Shown here in pieces: positions 51,410 through 60,430 of a stretch of 64,000 nt of DNA. Below the pieces are notes generated by a model, which saw nothing but the letters and a program-made list of their open reading frames with translations, was not told the DNA's origin and did no database searches. The DNA comes from Streptomyces sp. NBC_00078. GTDB taxonomy: Bacteria > Actinomycetota > Actinomycetes > Streptomycetales > Streptomycetaceae. Position 1 is the stretch's first letter. Each line of letters opens with the position of its first letter. Location of the stretch: positions 9,036,913 to 9,100,912 of the forward strand of contig NZ_JAPELX010000001.1 in assembly GCF_026343335.1 (NCBI RefSeq), written 5' to 3'. The translations under genes and the position numbers were made by a program.

Positions 51410-52867
51410 GTGAGTAGCTTGGACTCCCCTTACCGCGGACGGCGCCTGATGGTATTTCAGACCCGTCCCCTGATCCCCGGCTATCTGAACGACGGTTCGC
51501 AAGCAGTCCTACTGGATCTGCTAAAACACATGAGTGACATCGGCGTGCGCACAGTGGTGTACTGCGGACAGCACCGTAGCCACGCCGACGAGTTCGAACT
51601 CTGGCCCGGCGTGACAGTCCGACCCGTGCTCCCGTTCAACATGGATGGAGGTGATCCTTATCAGGCACCTATATACCATCTTGCACGCATCATCGATATC
51701 CTACGGCGCGGAGCCGACGAGAGTGATGCCGTCTACGTCCACGACTCCAATCTCCGCTTCGAATTCATCGCAAGCGGAAAACCATTGGTGCGAGGAGTTT
51801 TTGACCTGTTCTACCCGCATACCCTGGCGGGGGTCATACAGTCGGGCGATGCCCGACTCGTGGCAAATTCGGACTATGTAGGCAACTGTATCAAAGAGGC
51901 TCTCCGTAGATTCCGAACGCTTGGCGATAATGCCTTGCGGGTCGTGAACACCGGCTTTCAGGAGCCACGCTTTCGGCCAGGCAACGTCAACCAAATGCGT
52001 GACCGGCTGCGACTACCGGAGGACGCACTGCCGATTCTCTATCCGCATCGCCCGGATCCGACGAAGGGCATCTTCGAGAGCCTGGCTGTCGTGCAACTCC
52101 TCCGCAAACGATTGCACGCAGACCAGTTCCGCTCGGTCCGGCTGCTCGTCTCAGTCTGGGAGGACTTCGAACCTGGACAGGGGATAGAGGGTTTGGGAGA
52201 GCCGTATCCGACAGTGTTTCGGCAGGCCGCCGAACTCGGCATTGCCGATAAGTTGCACCTGCACTCGTGGGTTCCGAGACACGACATGAGTAACTACTAC
52301 GCGCTGGGGGCAGCGACCCTGTCTATCGGGACCTTCCCTGAGGCATTCGGACATGTACATGTTGAATCTATGCTCTCGGGGACGCCAGCGATCACCTCCC
52401 GAGTCGCCGCATACAGGACCACCGTACCGGAGGAGCTCGCGCGCAAAGTGGATCCGACCGACGTGGAAGCCGCCGCCGACCAGCTGGTCGAGGTACTCGG
52501 GCGCCGTGAACGCACGGGCGCACCCCTCCAAGATCACCTTCGCGATAAGTTCGGCTTCGAACGGATGCTGGACGGTTACAGTCACGCATTTTTCGACCAT
52601 GCAGAGGCAAGAGAGGGCCCATTCACAGGCGTGTCAGTCCCCGTGGCAGCGGGCACACGACTGCGCATACCCCCGTGGGCCGCAGCACTTGATTCCGGCT
52701 ACTACAACGACTACAGCGGATACGCCATGGACAAGCGGCTCGAAGAATGCCTTCCCTTTATCCTGGCCAGCACAACCGTAGAGACATTGAAGGAACGCAC
52801 CAGCGTCAGCGAGAGCGATATCCTCAGGTGGCTGCGCAACGGACATCTACTGAGCTTGAACTCATGA
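51410..52867 (+). CDS. GT4-like glycosyltransferase
   Basis: 485 residues. N-terminal Rossmann half (VFQTRPLIPGYLNDGSQAVL, VRTVVYCGQH), linker, and C-terminal half with LYPHRPDPTKGIFESLAVVQ, KLHLHSWVPRHDMSNYYALG and the donor-site Glu-x7-Glu motif in FPEAFGHVHVESMLSG. A poorly conserved tail of about 70 residues follows (LEECLPFILASTTVETLKER). It would transfer a sugar from a nucleotide-sugar to an unknown acceptor; no other sugar genes are nearby. It starts GTG at 51410 after GAGG. GC is visibly lower than in neighbours, with frequent A/T-ending codons, suggesting recent transfer. It sits just right of the IS630 element. Confidence 0.8.
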   Translation: MSSLDSPYRGRRLMVFQTRPLIPGYLNDGSQAVLLDLLKHMSDIGVRTVVYCGQHRSHADEFELWPGVTVRPVLPFNMDGGDPYQAPIYHLARIIDILRRGADESDAVYVHDSNLRFEFIASGKPLVRGVFDLFYPHTLAGVIQSGDARLVANSDYVGNCIKEALRRFRTLGDNALRVVNTGFQEPRFRPGNVNQMRDRLRLPEDALPILYPHRPDPTKGIFESLAVVQLLRKRLHADQFRSVRLLVSVWEDFEPGQGIEGLGEPYPTVFRQAAELGIADKLHLHSWVPRHDMSNYYALGAATLSIGTFPEAFGHVHVESMLSGTPAITSRVAAYRTTVPEELARKVDPTDVEAAADQLVEVLGRRERTGAPLQDHLRDKFGFERMLDGYSHAFFDHAEAREGPFTGVSVPVAAGTRLRIPPWAAALDSGYYNDYSGYAMDKRLEECLPFILASTTVETLKERTSVSESDILRWLRNGHLLSLNS

Positions 52868-53010
52868 CGTCGTTGGGGGTGAGTGACAGTCCGGTCTCGG
52901 CAGGCATCTGTCGATGAGGTGACCAGGACATCGCGGTCGCCGAAGCGGGCCGACAGGCGTTGCGGGAGCACGTGAAGGACGAAACACTCTTTCGTTTCCA
53001 GTTTGCCTTT

Positions 53011-53050
53011 CCCTGACGCTAAAGGCGGCTTCGCCGGGGACACGTCAGGG
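53011..53050 (-). terminator. Terminator of the helicase operon
   Basis: CCCTGACG (53011-53018) and CGTCAGGG (53043-53050) pair, enclosing a smaller GGC-ttc-GCC stem. The outer stem overlaps the helicase stop codon. Confidence 0.55.
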
Positions 53051-54505
53051 CGTTCCGTGTGGGTGGTCGTGGATCCAGGACAGGCCTCCGAGGTCGAGGC
53101 GGGTGCGGGTGCGGGTGACGGCGACGTAGGCGAGGCGGGCCTCCCCGTCGTCGATGGGACCGGGTACGGCCTGGCCCGCGTCGTCGTGCTGGTCGGAATC
53201 TTGGGGTGGGGTGAAGTCGTCCGCGATTTTCACGCGGGGCCATTCGCGGCCTTTGGCCTTGTGGGCGGTCGAGACGGTCACCTGGGCGTGCTGCTCGGGG
53301 GCGAGTTGAGCGACGGCGGTGAGGATGGCGTCGGTGCCGTGGGTGTCGACGAGGTCGACCAGGGGCTGCAGGTCGCGGCCGGCCGGGTCGTGGGCGGCGT
53401 AGTCCTGCAGTTCGCCCCAGGACGGGAACAGGAGCAGTTCGGGGTGGGTGGTGTGGCGGCCTTCTTTGAGGTCGCGGGCGGCGAGTGCCAGGGTGCGCAG
53501 GCTGTCTCCTCCTCCGGCCAGCGCCACCCGGCATCCGGCGGTCATCAGGCCCATGACGTGGGACATGGCGCCGACGTTGGTGCGGCACAGCACCGCGTCG
53601 GGCCGGGTGAGGGGGCCGAGTTCGGTGGGGACGGTCTCGGTGCCGGTCAGGCGGAGGGGAGCGTCGGCGATGGCCAACCACCGATTGGCTTCCTCGGCGA
53701 GGTGGGGGCCGAAGCGGAATGACTTCGACAGGGCGAGCTGGGTGCCGTCGAAGCCGGTCATGATGTCCTTGGCGCCGCGCCAGTGGTAGATGGCTTGGGC
53801 GGAGTCGCCGACCATGACGAGTTGGGCGTGGTCGCGCTGGCTGAGGAAGATGTGTTCGACGACGGGGTTGGTGTCCTGGGCCTCGTCCAGCAGCAGGAAG
53901 TCGGCGTCGATCCTGGGCTGGGTGAGGGCCCACATTTTCAGGTAGTGGTCGTGGTCGAAGCGGACCGCGCCGGCGTCGGGGTTGTGCAGGTCGCTCCAGG
54001 CTTTGCGGGCGAAGGGCACGATGTGGGCGGCGAGTTGGGTGTGGAGATCGTTGTTCTCCAGGCCGCGCAGGCGGGGTACGTGGTGGCGGGTGATGGCCTC
54101 GTCGGCGGTGTGGCAGAAGCTGGCCACGGTGCGCAGCAGGGTGTGGCAGAGGGCTCTTTGGGAGATGTCGTGCTCTGCGATGCGGATGGCCTTGGTGACG
54201 CCGAGGGCCTGGCCGGTCTGCCAGGCCGGGCGGCGGGGTGCGTTCAGGCGGCGGGTGTAGCCGTGGCCGATGGCCGCGTAGGCAAGGGCGTGCGCGGTCT
54301 TGCACTGGACGGTGTTCGGGAAGCGGGTTCGTGCGTCCTGGGCGATGGCCCGGTTGAAGGCGAGGTAGCGGCCGCGGCGGGTGGTGGTGCGGGCGAGGAG
54401 GGCGAGGGTGGTGGTCTTCCCGGTGCCGGCGCCTGCCTGCAGGGCGAGGTGGTCGCCGGCGTGGAAGGCGTCGGCTGCTGCCGTCTGTTCGTCGGTCGGT
54501 TTCAT
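53045..54505 (-). CDS. UvrD/Rep-type superfamily 1 DNA helicase
   Basis: 486 residues, short for the family (usually 650-750), lacking most of the 1B/2B insertions. Motifs in order: Walker A ALQAGAGTGKTTTLAL (about 20-35), DADFLLLDEAQDTNPVV (II), LVMVGDSAQAIYHWRGA (III), LSKSFRFGPHLAEEAN (IV), VTVSTAHKAKGREWPRVKI (V) and ARLAYVAVTRTRTRLDL (VI). A 3'-to-5' translocase acting in DNA repair or replication of the host replicon. Its ATG overlaps the stop of the upstream gene (ATGA). It is third in an operon with a small helical protein and a Cys-rich DUF6083-like protein, near the terminal-protein genes. Confidence 0.88.
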   Translation of the reverse strand: MKPTDEQTAAADAFHAGDHLALQAGAGTGKTTTLALLARTTTRRGRYLAFNRAIAQDARTRFPNTVQCKTAHALAYAAIGHGYTRRLNAPRRPAWQTGQALGVTKAIRIAEHDISQRALCHTLLRTVASFCHTADEAITRHHVPRLRGLENNDLHTQLAAHIVPFARKAWSDLHNPDAGAVRFDHDHYLKMWALTQPRIDADFLLLDEAQDTNPVVEHIFLSQRDHAQLVMVGDSAQAIYHWRGAKDIMTGFDGTQLALSKSFRFGPHLAEEANRWLAIADAPLRLTGTETVPTELGPLTRPDAVLCRTNVGAMSHVMGLMTAGCRVALAGGGDSLRTLALAARDLKEGRHTTHPELLLFPSWGELQDYAAHDPAGRDLQPLVDLVDTHGTDAILTAVAQLAPEQHAQVTVSTAHKAKGREWPRVKIADDFTPPQDSDQHDDAGQAVPGPIDDGEARLAYVAVTRTRTRLDLGGLSWIHDHPHGTP

Positions 54506-54984
54506 GGCGTGGGCCTCTCGGAAAGCCGGGTGAGCGCGTGTCCGACGGCGGACAGCAGGTAGGCGGGGGTGGTGTGGGCCAGCAGCTGGCGTACCGCGTG
54601 GTCGAGGCGGTCGATCTCCTGGTCGGCGTGCTCGGCCAGGACGCGGTGCAGGGCCAGTTCCACGTACCGCTCCGGAGTCTGCTGCGCACGGCGGGCATCG
54701 GCTGTGAGGACAGCGTGCGTGGCGGGCGGGAAGGCGACATTGAGCAGCACCTTGTGGTCTGCGTCCGGGTAGTGCGTGGTGATCACGTCGATCGGCAGCC
54801 GTGCGCCGAGCCGGTGGCGCAGCCGGCGGGCGGCCCGGTGGGGGGTCTTGGCGGATACGAGGGTCATCAGACGGGTGGCGTCGTGGTTGGCGGCGAGCGG
54901 CAGCACGCGGGCGGCGCGGAGCAGGGCCGCCGGGGACAGGGGGCGGGTGAGCACGATTTCCAGGGCGTGATGCGGCATCGTCAT
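54502..54984 (-). CDS. Uncharacterised protein of the helicase operon
   Basis: 160 residues of unknown function. Visible: LEIVLTRPLSPAALLRAARV, LMTLVSAKTPHRAARRLRHR, LNVAFPPATHAVLTADARRA and TPERYVELALHRVLAEHADQ. The last part resembles a ribbon-helix-helix/antitoxin-like helix pair (PERYVELALHRVL) and may bind DNA. It starts with ATG overlapping the previous gene's stop (ATGA) and ends overlapping the helicase start, so all three proteins are made in step. An alternative ATG six nt later has a better-spaced AGGGG. Confidence 0.6.
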   Translation of the reverse strand: MTMPHHALEIVLTRPLSPAALLRAARVLPLAANHDATRLMTLVSAKTPHRAARRLRHRLGARLPIDVITTHYPDADHKVLLNVAFPPATHAVLTADARRAQQTPERYVELALHRVLAEHADQEIDRLDHAVRQLLAHTTPAYLLSAVGHALTRLSERPTP

Positions 54985-55844
54985 CCCCTGCCGTGCCGGC
55001 GGGCCCGGGGGTGGGGCAGGCGGGTGTGGATGTGCGCCGCGTGCAGGAGGGGGTCGAAGGGCTGCCATCCGGCCAGGGCGAGGTCTGCGACGCCTGGGGC
55101 GGCGGCGTGTGTGGGACAGTGCTGGGCGCGCCAGCGCAGTTGCTCGCTGTAGGGGAAGTGGCCCAGGTCGTAGACGGCCATCAGGGTGTCGGGCAGGGCG
55201 AGTTGGCCTCGCTGGGGGCCGGTGGGCAGCAGTCTCCAGGTCCCGGCCGGGCCGGTGGGGGCAAGGACCGGATTGGCGCAGCGGTGACGGTGGCGGGTCT
55301 GGGCCACGCAGCGCAGGCTCTCGACGGGGCGCTCGGCAACGTAGCGGCACAGCAGCAACTGCACGACGGGACGGTCAGGTCCGTCGGTGTCGGCGCCGGG
55401 TGCGCTGCCGCCGGGGGGTGGGGCAGGGGTGAAGGCGCCGGTGTCGGTCAGACGGCGGGTACGGACGGCGAGTTGGCGGCGGGCCGCCTCGAGGCAGGGG
55501 CTCATCCGGCAGGTGGGGGTGCGGCGCGGGCAGAGCACGGCGTGCGGGATGCGGCACCAGGCGCCGCCGTCGCCGTGCGGGTGGGCGATACCGCCGCTCA
55601 GGTGCCAGCGACACGATTCGGGGACCTGAGCGGCGGTCAGTTCGGCGGGGTGCAGGGCGATGGGCCGCTGGTCGGTACGCGGGTAGAGGTCGATGCGGTT
55701 GCCGCAGTGGCGGCAGCGGCCGTGCTGGCCAGCGCGCAGCGGGCGGCTGGTGCTGGTGGCGGTCACCCGCAAGGAGCGGGGGTGTCGGGTGACGCGGGGG
55801 CTGCCGTCCCAGTGGCGGCCGGCAGGGGCGGGAGTGAGGCACAT
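54981..55844 (-). CDS. DUF6083-like Cys-rich protein
   Basis: About 287 residues from the ATG at 55844; the start is uncertain because the ribosome site is weak and the frame stays open to 55925. CRHCGNRIDLYPRTDQRPIA is the characteristic motif of a streptomycete family (DUF6083). A second Cys/His block follows (WCRIPHAVLCPRRTPTC), then RCANPVLAPTGPAGTWRLLP and HCPTHAAAP, giving several Cys pairs that suggest zinc binding. First gene of the operon with the helicase. Such proteins often occur on accessory and plasmid DNA; the role is unknown. Confidence 0.6.
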   Translation of the reverse strand: MCLTPAPAGRHWDGSPRVTRHPRSLRVTATSTSRPLRAGQHGRCRHCGNRIDLYPRTDQRPIALHPAELTAAQVPESCRWHLSGGIAHPHGDGGAWCRIPHAVLCPRRTPTCRMSPCLEAARRQLAVRTRRLTDTGAFTPAPPPGGSAPGADTDGPDRPVVQLLLCRYVAERPVESLRCVAQTRHRHRCANPVLAPTGPAGTWRLLPTGPQRGQLALPDTLMAVYDLGHFPYSEQLRWRAQHCPTHAAAPGVADLALAGWQPFDPLLHAAHIHTRLPHPRARRHGRG

Positions 55845-56013
55845 GGCAGGGACCGTGCCAGGCGACACGCAGGCGCGAGCAGCGTGTCGGAGGGATTTGC
55901 CACGGCCAGCCCAACGATCCCGCACGCATGAGCGCTATTGCGGATGGTTGTTCTATGCCTGATGCCTGATCGGGTGATTCATGACGTGGTGCACGACGGG
56001 ACGGAGTGAGGGC

Positions 56014-56328
56014 TCAGGAACGGGCCGCGCCGGGCGGAATGTGGTCCTCGCACAGGGCGCCCAGGAAGTGCTCGATGGGCACATCGAAGGTGTGGGCGAG
56101 GGCGTGCCAGGTGGTAACACTGCCGGTGGTGCGGCCGTGTTCGAGGTCGATGAGGGTGCGCCGGGCCAGACCGCTGTGGTCGGCGAGTTCGTCGAAGGTC
56201 CAGCCGCGCTCGGCCCGCAGGCGCGCGAGCACAACGCGCAGCGCAGTGAGGTCGGGGTCGGGCGGCAAGATCGTCACCCCACCATCCGACGGTGCAGACC
56301 CCTGCCCCGTCAGTGCGGGTTTCTGCAC
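56014..56328 (-). CDS. XRE-family helix-turn-helix regulator
   Basis: 104 residues. The HTH (about 28-85) reads LRVVLARLRAERGWTFDELA, SGLARRTLIDLEHGRTTGSV and WHALAHTFDVPIEHFLGAL, the standard lambda-repressor-like five-helix domain. No extra sensor domain. It is divergent from the gene at 56457, leaving a 128-bp shared promoter region, and may control that gene and the helicase operon. The ATG at 56328 lacks an obvious ribosome site, so the start could be at a later codon (VTILPPDPD). Confidence 0.8.
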   Translation of the reverse strand: MQKPALTGQGSAPSDGGVTILPPDPDLTALRVVLARLRAERGWTFDELADHSGLARRTLIDLEHGRTTGSVTTWHALAHTFDVPIEHFLGALCEDHIPPGAARS

Positions 56329-56456
56329 TTTCGCCGGGGCGGAGCGGGTGAAGCGAGCTTCGCAGTGCGGGAAACTGCACTACGGTGCGTCCGTCTCGGG
56401 GGCCTGTCACGGTGAGCCCCCGCCACGGCGCGAACGGACAGGAGGACGACCAGCCC

Positions 56457-57521
56457 ATGAGGCTCGGTGGCGCGCATGCCGCAGTGCGGCGCATCTGGAC
56501 AGTGGAGCTGCGTCCGCGGGCGGGCGGCCCCACGCTCGTCTGCCCCTCCTGCACCGCCCACACCTCTCCCCTTACGGCCTCCTCCGCGCGGTCCGCCGCC
56601 CTGGCACATCTGGCCTGCCATGCCCGCGCCGACGCACTGCCGGCGTATCTGCGCAGCTGCCAGTGCCGGGTACAGGGCTGTTTGTGGCATCCGCGTCGCC
56701 GGGGATGCGGCGGGCCGGTGCTACTGGCCCTCACCCGCGACCGCAGCGGCCGCACCTGGCGACTGGCCGACACCTGTGCGGCCTGCGCGGCGGCGACCAG
56801 CCATACCGCCGTGGTGCCGGACACGCTGGTCAACTCTCCCCGGCCGCTTCCCTCTGCCTGCACGCCGCCGCAGCCGCTGGTCGGGCTCCGGGCGGAGTCC
56901 GACCAGCGGCTGCGGGTGCGGGAGATGCTCACCTACCTCGGCGCCGCGCTGCCCCGGTTCACCTCCCCCGCCGCCCGACTGCTGGGCCTGCAATGTGCCC
57001 TGCGCACCAACAGCCGCGGGCATGTCCGGCTGCCGACGGGTCTGCTGCGCGGCATGCGCCTGGGCGGGCACCGGGAGCTGTGGCAGGAGCTGGCCCACGC
57101 CGGCTGGCTGGAGCCGCCAGCCGTCAGGCCGGTGCCCGTGCAGGTGCGGCTGCTCGATGCCGCGGTCCTGGACCAGGCGCCCGGTCGCCGTGCCCGCTGC
57201 CGCGCCGCCCACTGGGCGCTGCGCCCCGCCCCCTTGGCCTTGCCGGCCGCGCCGCCCGCCCTGCGGCTGACCGCTCTGGTGCTGGCCGCACACACGTCCG
57301 TCGATGCCGAACACAGCGCCGATATGGACGTCCTCGCCCGCCTGTGCGGGCACAACCCGCAGCAGACCGGAGAGCTTCTCGACCGGCTGGTGACCACCCG
57401 CACACTGGGAGCCTGGCACCACAACCGGGAGACCGACGAGGTGCTTTGGCACCTGCCCCAACCTCGTGCACGAGCCCGCCCTGCGGTACGGCCCCGCCGC
57501 CACCAGGCACCGCGGTGTTGA
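56457..57521 (+). CDS. Uncharacterised Cys-rich protein, divergent from the XRE gene
   Basis: 354 residues from an ATG with GGAGG about 10 nt upstream. The N-terminal half has Cys pairs that look like zinc sites (LVCPSCTAHTSP, RSCQCRVQGCLWHPRRRGCG, ADTCAACAAATSH). The C-terminal half is helical (REMLTYLGAALPRFTSPAAR, ELWQELAHAGWLEPPAV, MDVLARLCGHNPQQTGELLD) and could be a winged-helix-type DNA-binding domain. The overall layout resembles conserved hypothetical proteins of streptomycete plasmids and chromosome ends. The extreme C-terminus is Arg-rich. Confidence 0.6.
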   Translation: MRLGGAHAAVRRIWTVELRPRAGGPTLVCPSCTAHTSPLTASSARSAALAHLACHARADALPAYLRSCQCRVQGCLWHPRRRGCGGPVLLALTRDRSGRTWRLADTCAACAAATSHTAVVPDTLVNSPRPLPSACTPPQPLVGLRAESDQRLRVREMLTYLGAALPRFTSPAARLLGLQCALRTNSRGHVRLPTGLLRGMRLGGHRELWQELAHAGWLEPPAVRPVPVQVRLLDAAVLDQAPGRRARCRAAHWALRPAPLALPAAPPALRLTALVLAAHTSVDAEHSADMDVLARLCGHNPQQTGELLDRLVTTRTLGAWHHNRETDEVLWHLPQPRARARPAVRPRRHQAPRC

Positions 57522-57643
57522 GGCCGGCTCCGGGCAGAGGACAGGAAGATCGCGCCGCCCCTCGTCAGGGGCAGCACCTATGGTGGCCGTGGTGCGGACC
57601 GCAAAGGGACCGCTCGCGTGGAGGGCAAAGGGCGTTGGCCAGC

Positions 57644-59198
57644 GTGCAGATCACGGACAAGAACCGGTTGTCGACGGTGAAGCCGGACTTGGCCGCAACG
57701 CTGGACGCCGAGAAGTCGGGAATCACGGCGGATGAACTCACGGTAGGAGCCAGCCGGAAGGTCTGGTGGCGCTGCCCGGACTTCCCTGACGATCACGACG
57801 GGTGGGAAGCCGTCGTGGGCAACCGTACGGGAGGATTCCGCAAGCGCTATGGCACTGGCTGCCCGGACTGCCGCCTGGTCAAAACGTCCGCGCAGGAGTT
57901 GCGCCTGAAGGCGGAACTCAGCACTGTCCTTCCCATCGACCCCAGCCGTGGCGCCATACGTACCACCCGCGTCGAGCATGTCGACATGGTCGTCGAGGCC
58001 GACAGCCTGCGTCTCGTCCTGGAGTTCGACGGCTCCTACTTCCACGGGACCGCCAACTCACGGCGCAAGGACAGCATGAAGTCCCAGCGGCTGCGCTCCG
58101 CCGGCTGGACCGTGGTGCGTATCCGTGAGGACCCTCTCAGCCTCCTCGACAGCGCCTATGACGTCGTGGTCGGCTTCGTCGCCGAGCCCGAGGAGGCCGC
58201 AGCCGACGTCCCACCTGGCGCAGCTCGGCCTGGTCGATGCTGCTGCAGCCGAGCGCTACCGGGCCCTTGGCGCTCCGCAAGGTGCCGCGACGGCGCGTGA
58301 ATGGATCCGCGAACGGATCGGCGAGCAGGCGCTGAAGATCGAGTACACGGCGCACAACGATGCCTGGGACTCCATGTTCGAGGCCCTGGTGGCCTATGCC
58401 GCCGATGCCGGCCACTGCTACCCCACCGATGATGTGGCTGTCGACGGCCGGAGTCTGGGCAGATGGAGCCGCAAGCAGAGGGGCTTGCAGCGCCAGGGAC
58501 GCCTGCGGCCGGATCGGGCCGAGCGGCTGGCCACCCTCCCCACCTGGTCCAGCGGCACCGCGCACGAAGCCGGCTTCTGGTCCCGATACCGTGCCTATCT
58601 CCAGCGTGCCGAGGCCACGGATCCGGACGAGCGCGAGAACGCGATGCCGGGCCGCGAGGCCACCGTGTGGGCGAACAACCTCCGCAGTCGGCGAGAAGAT
58701 CTGGTCGCGCACGGCCGCGACCTGCCGGACGACCAGCTCAAGGCCCTGGAGGGGATACCCGGTTGGTCCTGGACTCCCTTCGGTGACAGCCACACGACGA
58801 AGGTTCAGGTGATGCAGCAATTCGTCACCACCACCGGCCGGCCTGTCGCCTCCATCAAGCAACGCGAAGAGTGGAACGGCCACCCCATCGGAGTCTGGCT
58901 GAATTCCTGGCGCACCAACCGTGGCAGGCTCCCGGATGCGCATAAGGTCGATCTGGAGGCGCTGGCGGGATGGACATGGGACCAGCGCGGCGATCAGTGG
59001 GAGGCGATGTTCCAGCAGCTCACGGACTTCGGCACAGACCACGGCCACCTACGGCCAAGCCTGACCCTCGGCAGCGAGCAGGAGAAGACGCTCGCCCGGT
59101 GGAAACGCAACCAGAAAAACCGCCTTCAGGGTCGCGACGATGCCAGGGCCGACGAACTGCGCACGCTACTCGCCCGCTACGGGGAGGAACTCCCCTGA
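57644..59198 (+). pseudogene. Zinc-ribbon / Vsr-like / helicase-associated-repeat protein, frameshifted
   Basis: Frame 1 (57644 to about 58205) starts GTG after AAAGGG. It encodes a treble-clef zinc ribbon (SRKVWWRCPDFPDDHDGWEA, GTGCPDCRLVKTSAQE) and a Vsr/DUF559-like nuclease core (VVEADSLRLVLEFDGSYFHG, KSQRLRSAGWTVVRIREDPL). Frame 2 (about 58205 to 59198) continues with SHLAQLGLVDAAAAERYRAL and several helicase-associated (HA) repeats with paired Trp, such as WDSMFEALVAYAADAGHCYP and WEAMFQQLTDFGTDHGHLRP. One base is missing between the halves near 58205. If repaired the protein has about 517 residues. HA-repeat proteins are frequent near Streptomyces telomeres. Function unknown, probably DNA-directed. 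Confidence 0.65.
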
Positions 59199-59403
59199 AC
59201 CGGTAGCGGGGCGTACCGGCCGTCTATCACGCCCAGTTGCTTGAGCACTCAGGCGCAGATGTGTGCCGAGGCTCGGTAATTGTCACCGACGGCACCGGAT
59301 AGCCTGCGAAGAAACCAGGTTGAAGCAGTCGGACTGTCACCAGAGAGGCGCTGGAGTTGTCTCACATAGCCGATCACTGGTCTTCCAGTCGCCGGCGCGC
59401 AGT

Positions 59404-59793
59404 GTGACTCGCGACGACCTCATCGCCATGCTCCGCGAACAGACTCCGGCATGCGGGCCTGCACGCGACGCTTTGATCGCCGGGGCTGGCTTCGTCGTCT
59501 GGGACGGCCTGGTCCCGGCCAACCGGCACGCGGGCGTCTTCCGGGGTCGAATGCACCACTCCTTGAAACGTGGCCACACGATCGACGGCCTGGCCGACAG
59601 TGTCGACATCCTTCGGCGAGCCGGGGAAGAGCCGCTTCGTATCGGATCCATCGACGCGGTGGACAGATCATCCTGGCTCACGATCTTCCTGAACTCCACG
59701 GCGACAGTAGTGGTGGCCTGCTGCGGCGGACGCCGACCCACCACCATGGAGCCGGCCGACACCCCCGACTCCGGCGCCCAACCTCGAAGGTGA
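59404..59793 (+). CDS. Uncharacterised small protein
   Basis: 129 residues from a GTG at 59404; the frame is open from 59263, so the start is uncertain. Seen: TRDDLIAMLREQTPACGPAR, LIAGAGFVVWDGLVPANRHA, FRGRMHHSLKRGHTIDGLAD and WLTIFLNSTATVVVACCGGR. The composition supports coding, but no family is recognised. It converges on tpg with a 76-bp gap. Confidence 0.4.
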   Translation: MTRDDLIAMLREQTPACGPARDALIAGAGFVVWDGLVPANRHAGVFRGRMHHSLKRGHTIDGLADSVDILRRAGEEPLRIGSIDAVDRSSWLTIFLNSTATVVVACCGGRRPTTMEPADTPDSGAQPRR

Positions 59794-59869
59794 CAACAAG
59801 CCTGCCTATGTGACAACCATCGCGCTTTGACTCAAGATGCCGGAGCGCGCGGAAGGAGCACCGCCCCGG

Positions 59870-60424
59870 TCAGTAGTCGACGTCGAGGTAGTCGATGTCG
59901 GTGAAGTCCACCAGCAGGCCGTGTGCGCGCCGTCCGCGGTCCTTGAAGTAGATCTCCTGAAGTCCTTCGGCCACGATGTCCTGGAGCTGTTGCTCGGCGG
60001 CTCCGGCGGCGTGGGCGTCGAAGAGCCGTGCGGCGTAGGCAGGCGGCAGGCCTTGAGTGATGGGCCGCAGCCGCGGGTCGTCGGTGGTGCCTGGGGCTGC
60101 GGTGAACCCGAAGCGTGCCCGGGTGTCGATGACGATGCCGCCGGTCGTGGCGGCCTGCTTTTTTGCCCTCTCGCGCACCCGGGGCTGCCACCGTTTGCGG
60201 ACCTCGTCGGCGAGCCGTTCCGCGAGGTCGCGGCGGGGCTGCTTGAACTGTCCGGTGAGGTAGCGCTCGACGGTGCGCTGGGTGACGCCGAGCAGGGCGG
60301 CTGCGGCCTGGGTGCCCTTGGTCTGCTTGACCAGGTACTGCATCTGCTTCTGGGCCGACTTCGGCAGGGGGCGGGTGAAGTGCGCGGCGTCGGCCTTGTC
60401 GAGGCTGTCGGCGAGGATGCCCAT
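59870..60424 (-). CDS. tpg: Telomere-capping terminal protein Tpg
   Basis: 184 residues, the usual length. MGILADSLDKADAAHFTRPL is the family's signature start. The HTH (about 36-64) reads KGTQAAAALLGVTQRTVERY and LTGQFKQP. ATTGGIVIDTRARFGFTAAP, LPPAYAARLFDAHAAG and GLQEIYFKDRGRRAHGLLVD complete the match. Tpg binds covalently to the 5' ends of linear Streptomyces replicons and primes end patching of the 3' overhang (established for S. coelicolor and S. lividans). It lies 6 nt after tap in the same operon. Its presence implies a linear chromosome or plasmid with archetypal-type telomeres. Confidence 0.95.
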   Translation of the reverse strand: MGILADSLDKADAAHFTRPLPKSAQKQMQYLVKQTKGTQAAAALLGVTQRTVERYLTGQFKQPRRDLAERLADEVRKRWQPRVRERAKKQAATTGGIVIDTRARFGFTAAPGTTDDPRLRPITQGLPPAYAARLFDAHAAGAAEQQLQDIVAEGLQEIYFKDRGRRAHGLLVDFTDIDYLDVDY

Positions 60425-60430
60425 CGGTGC

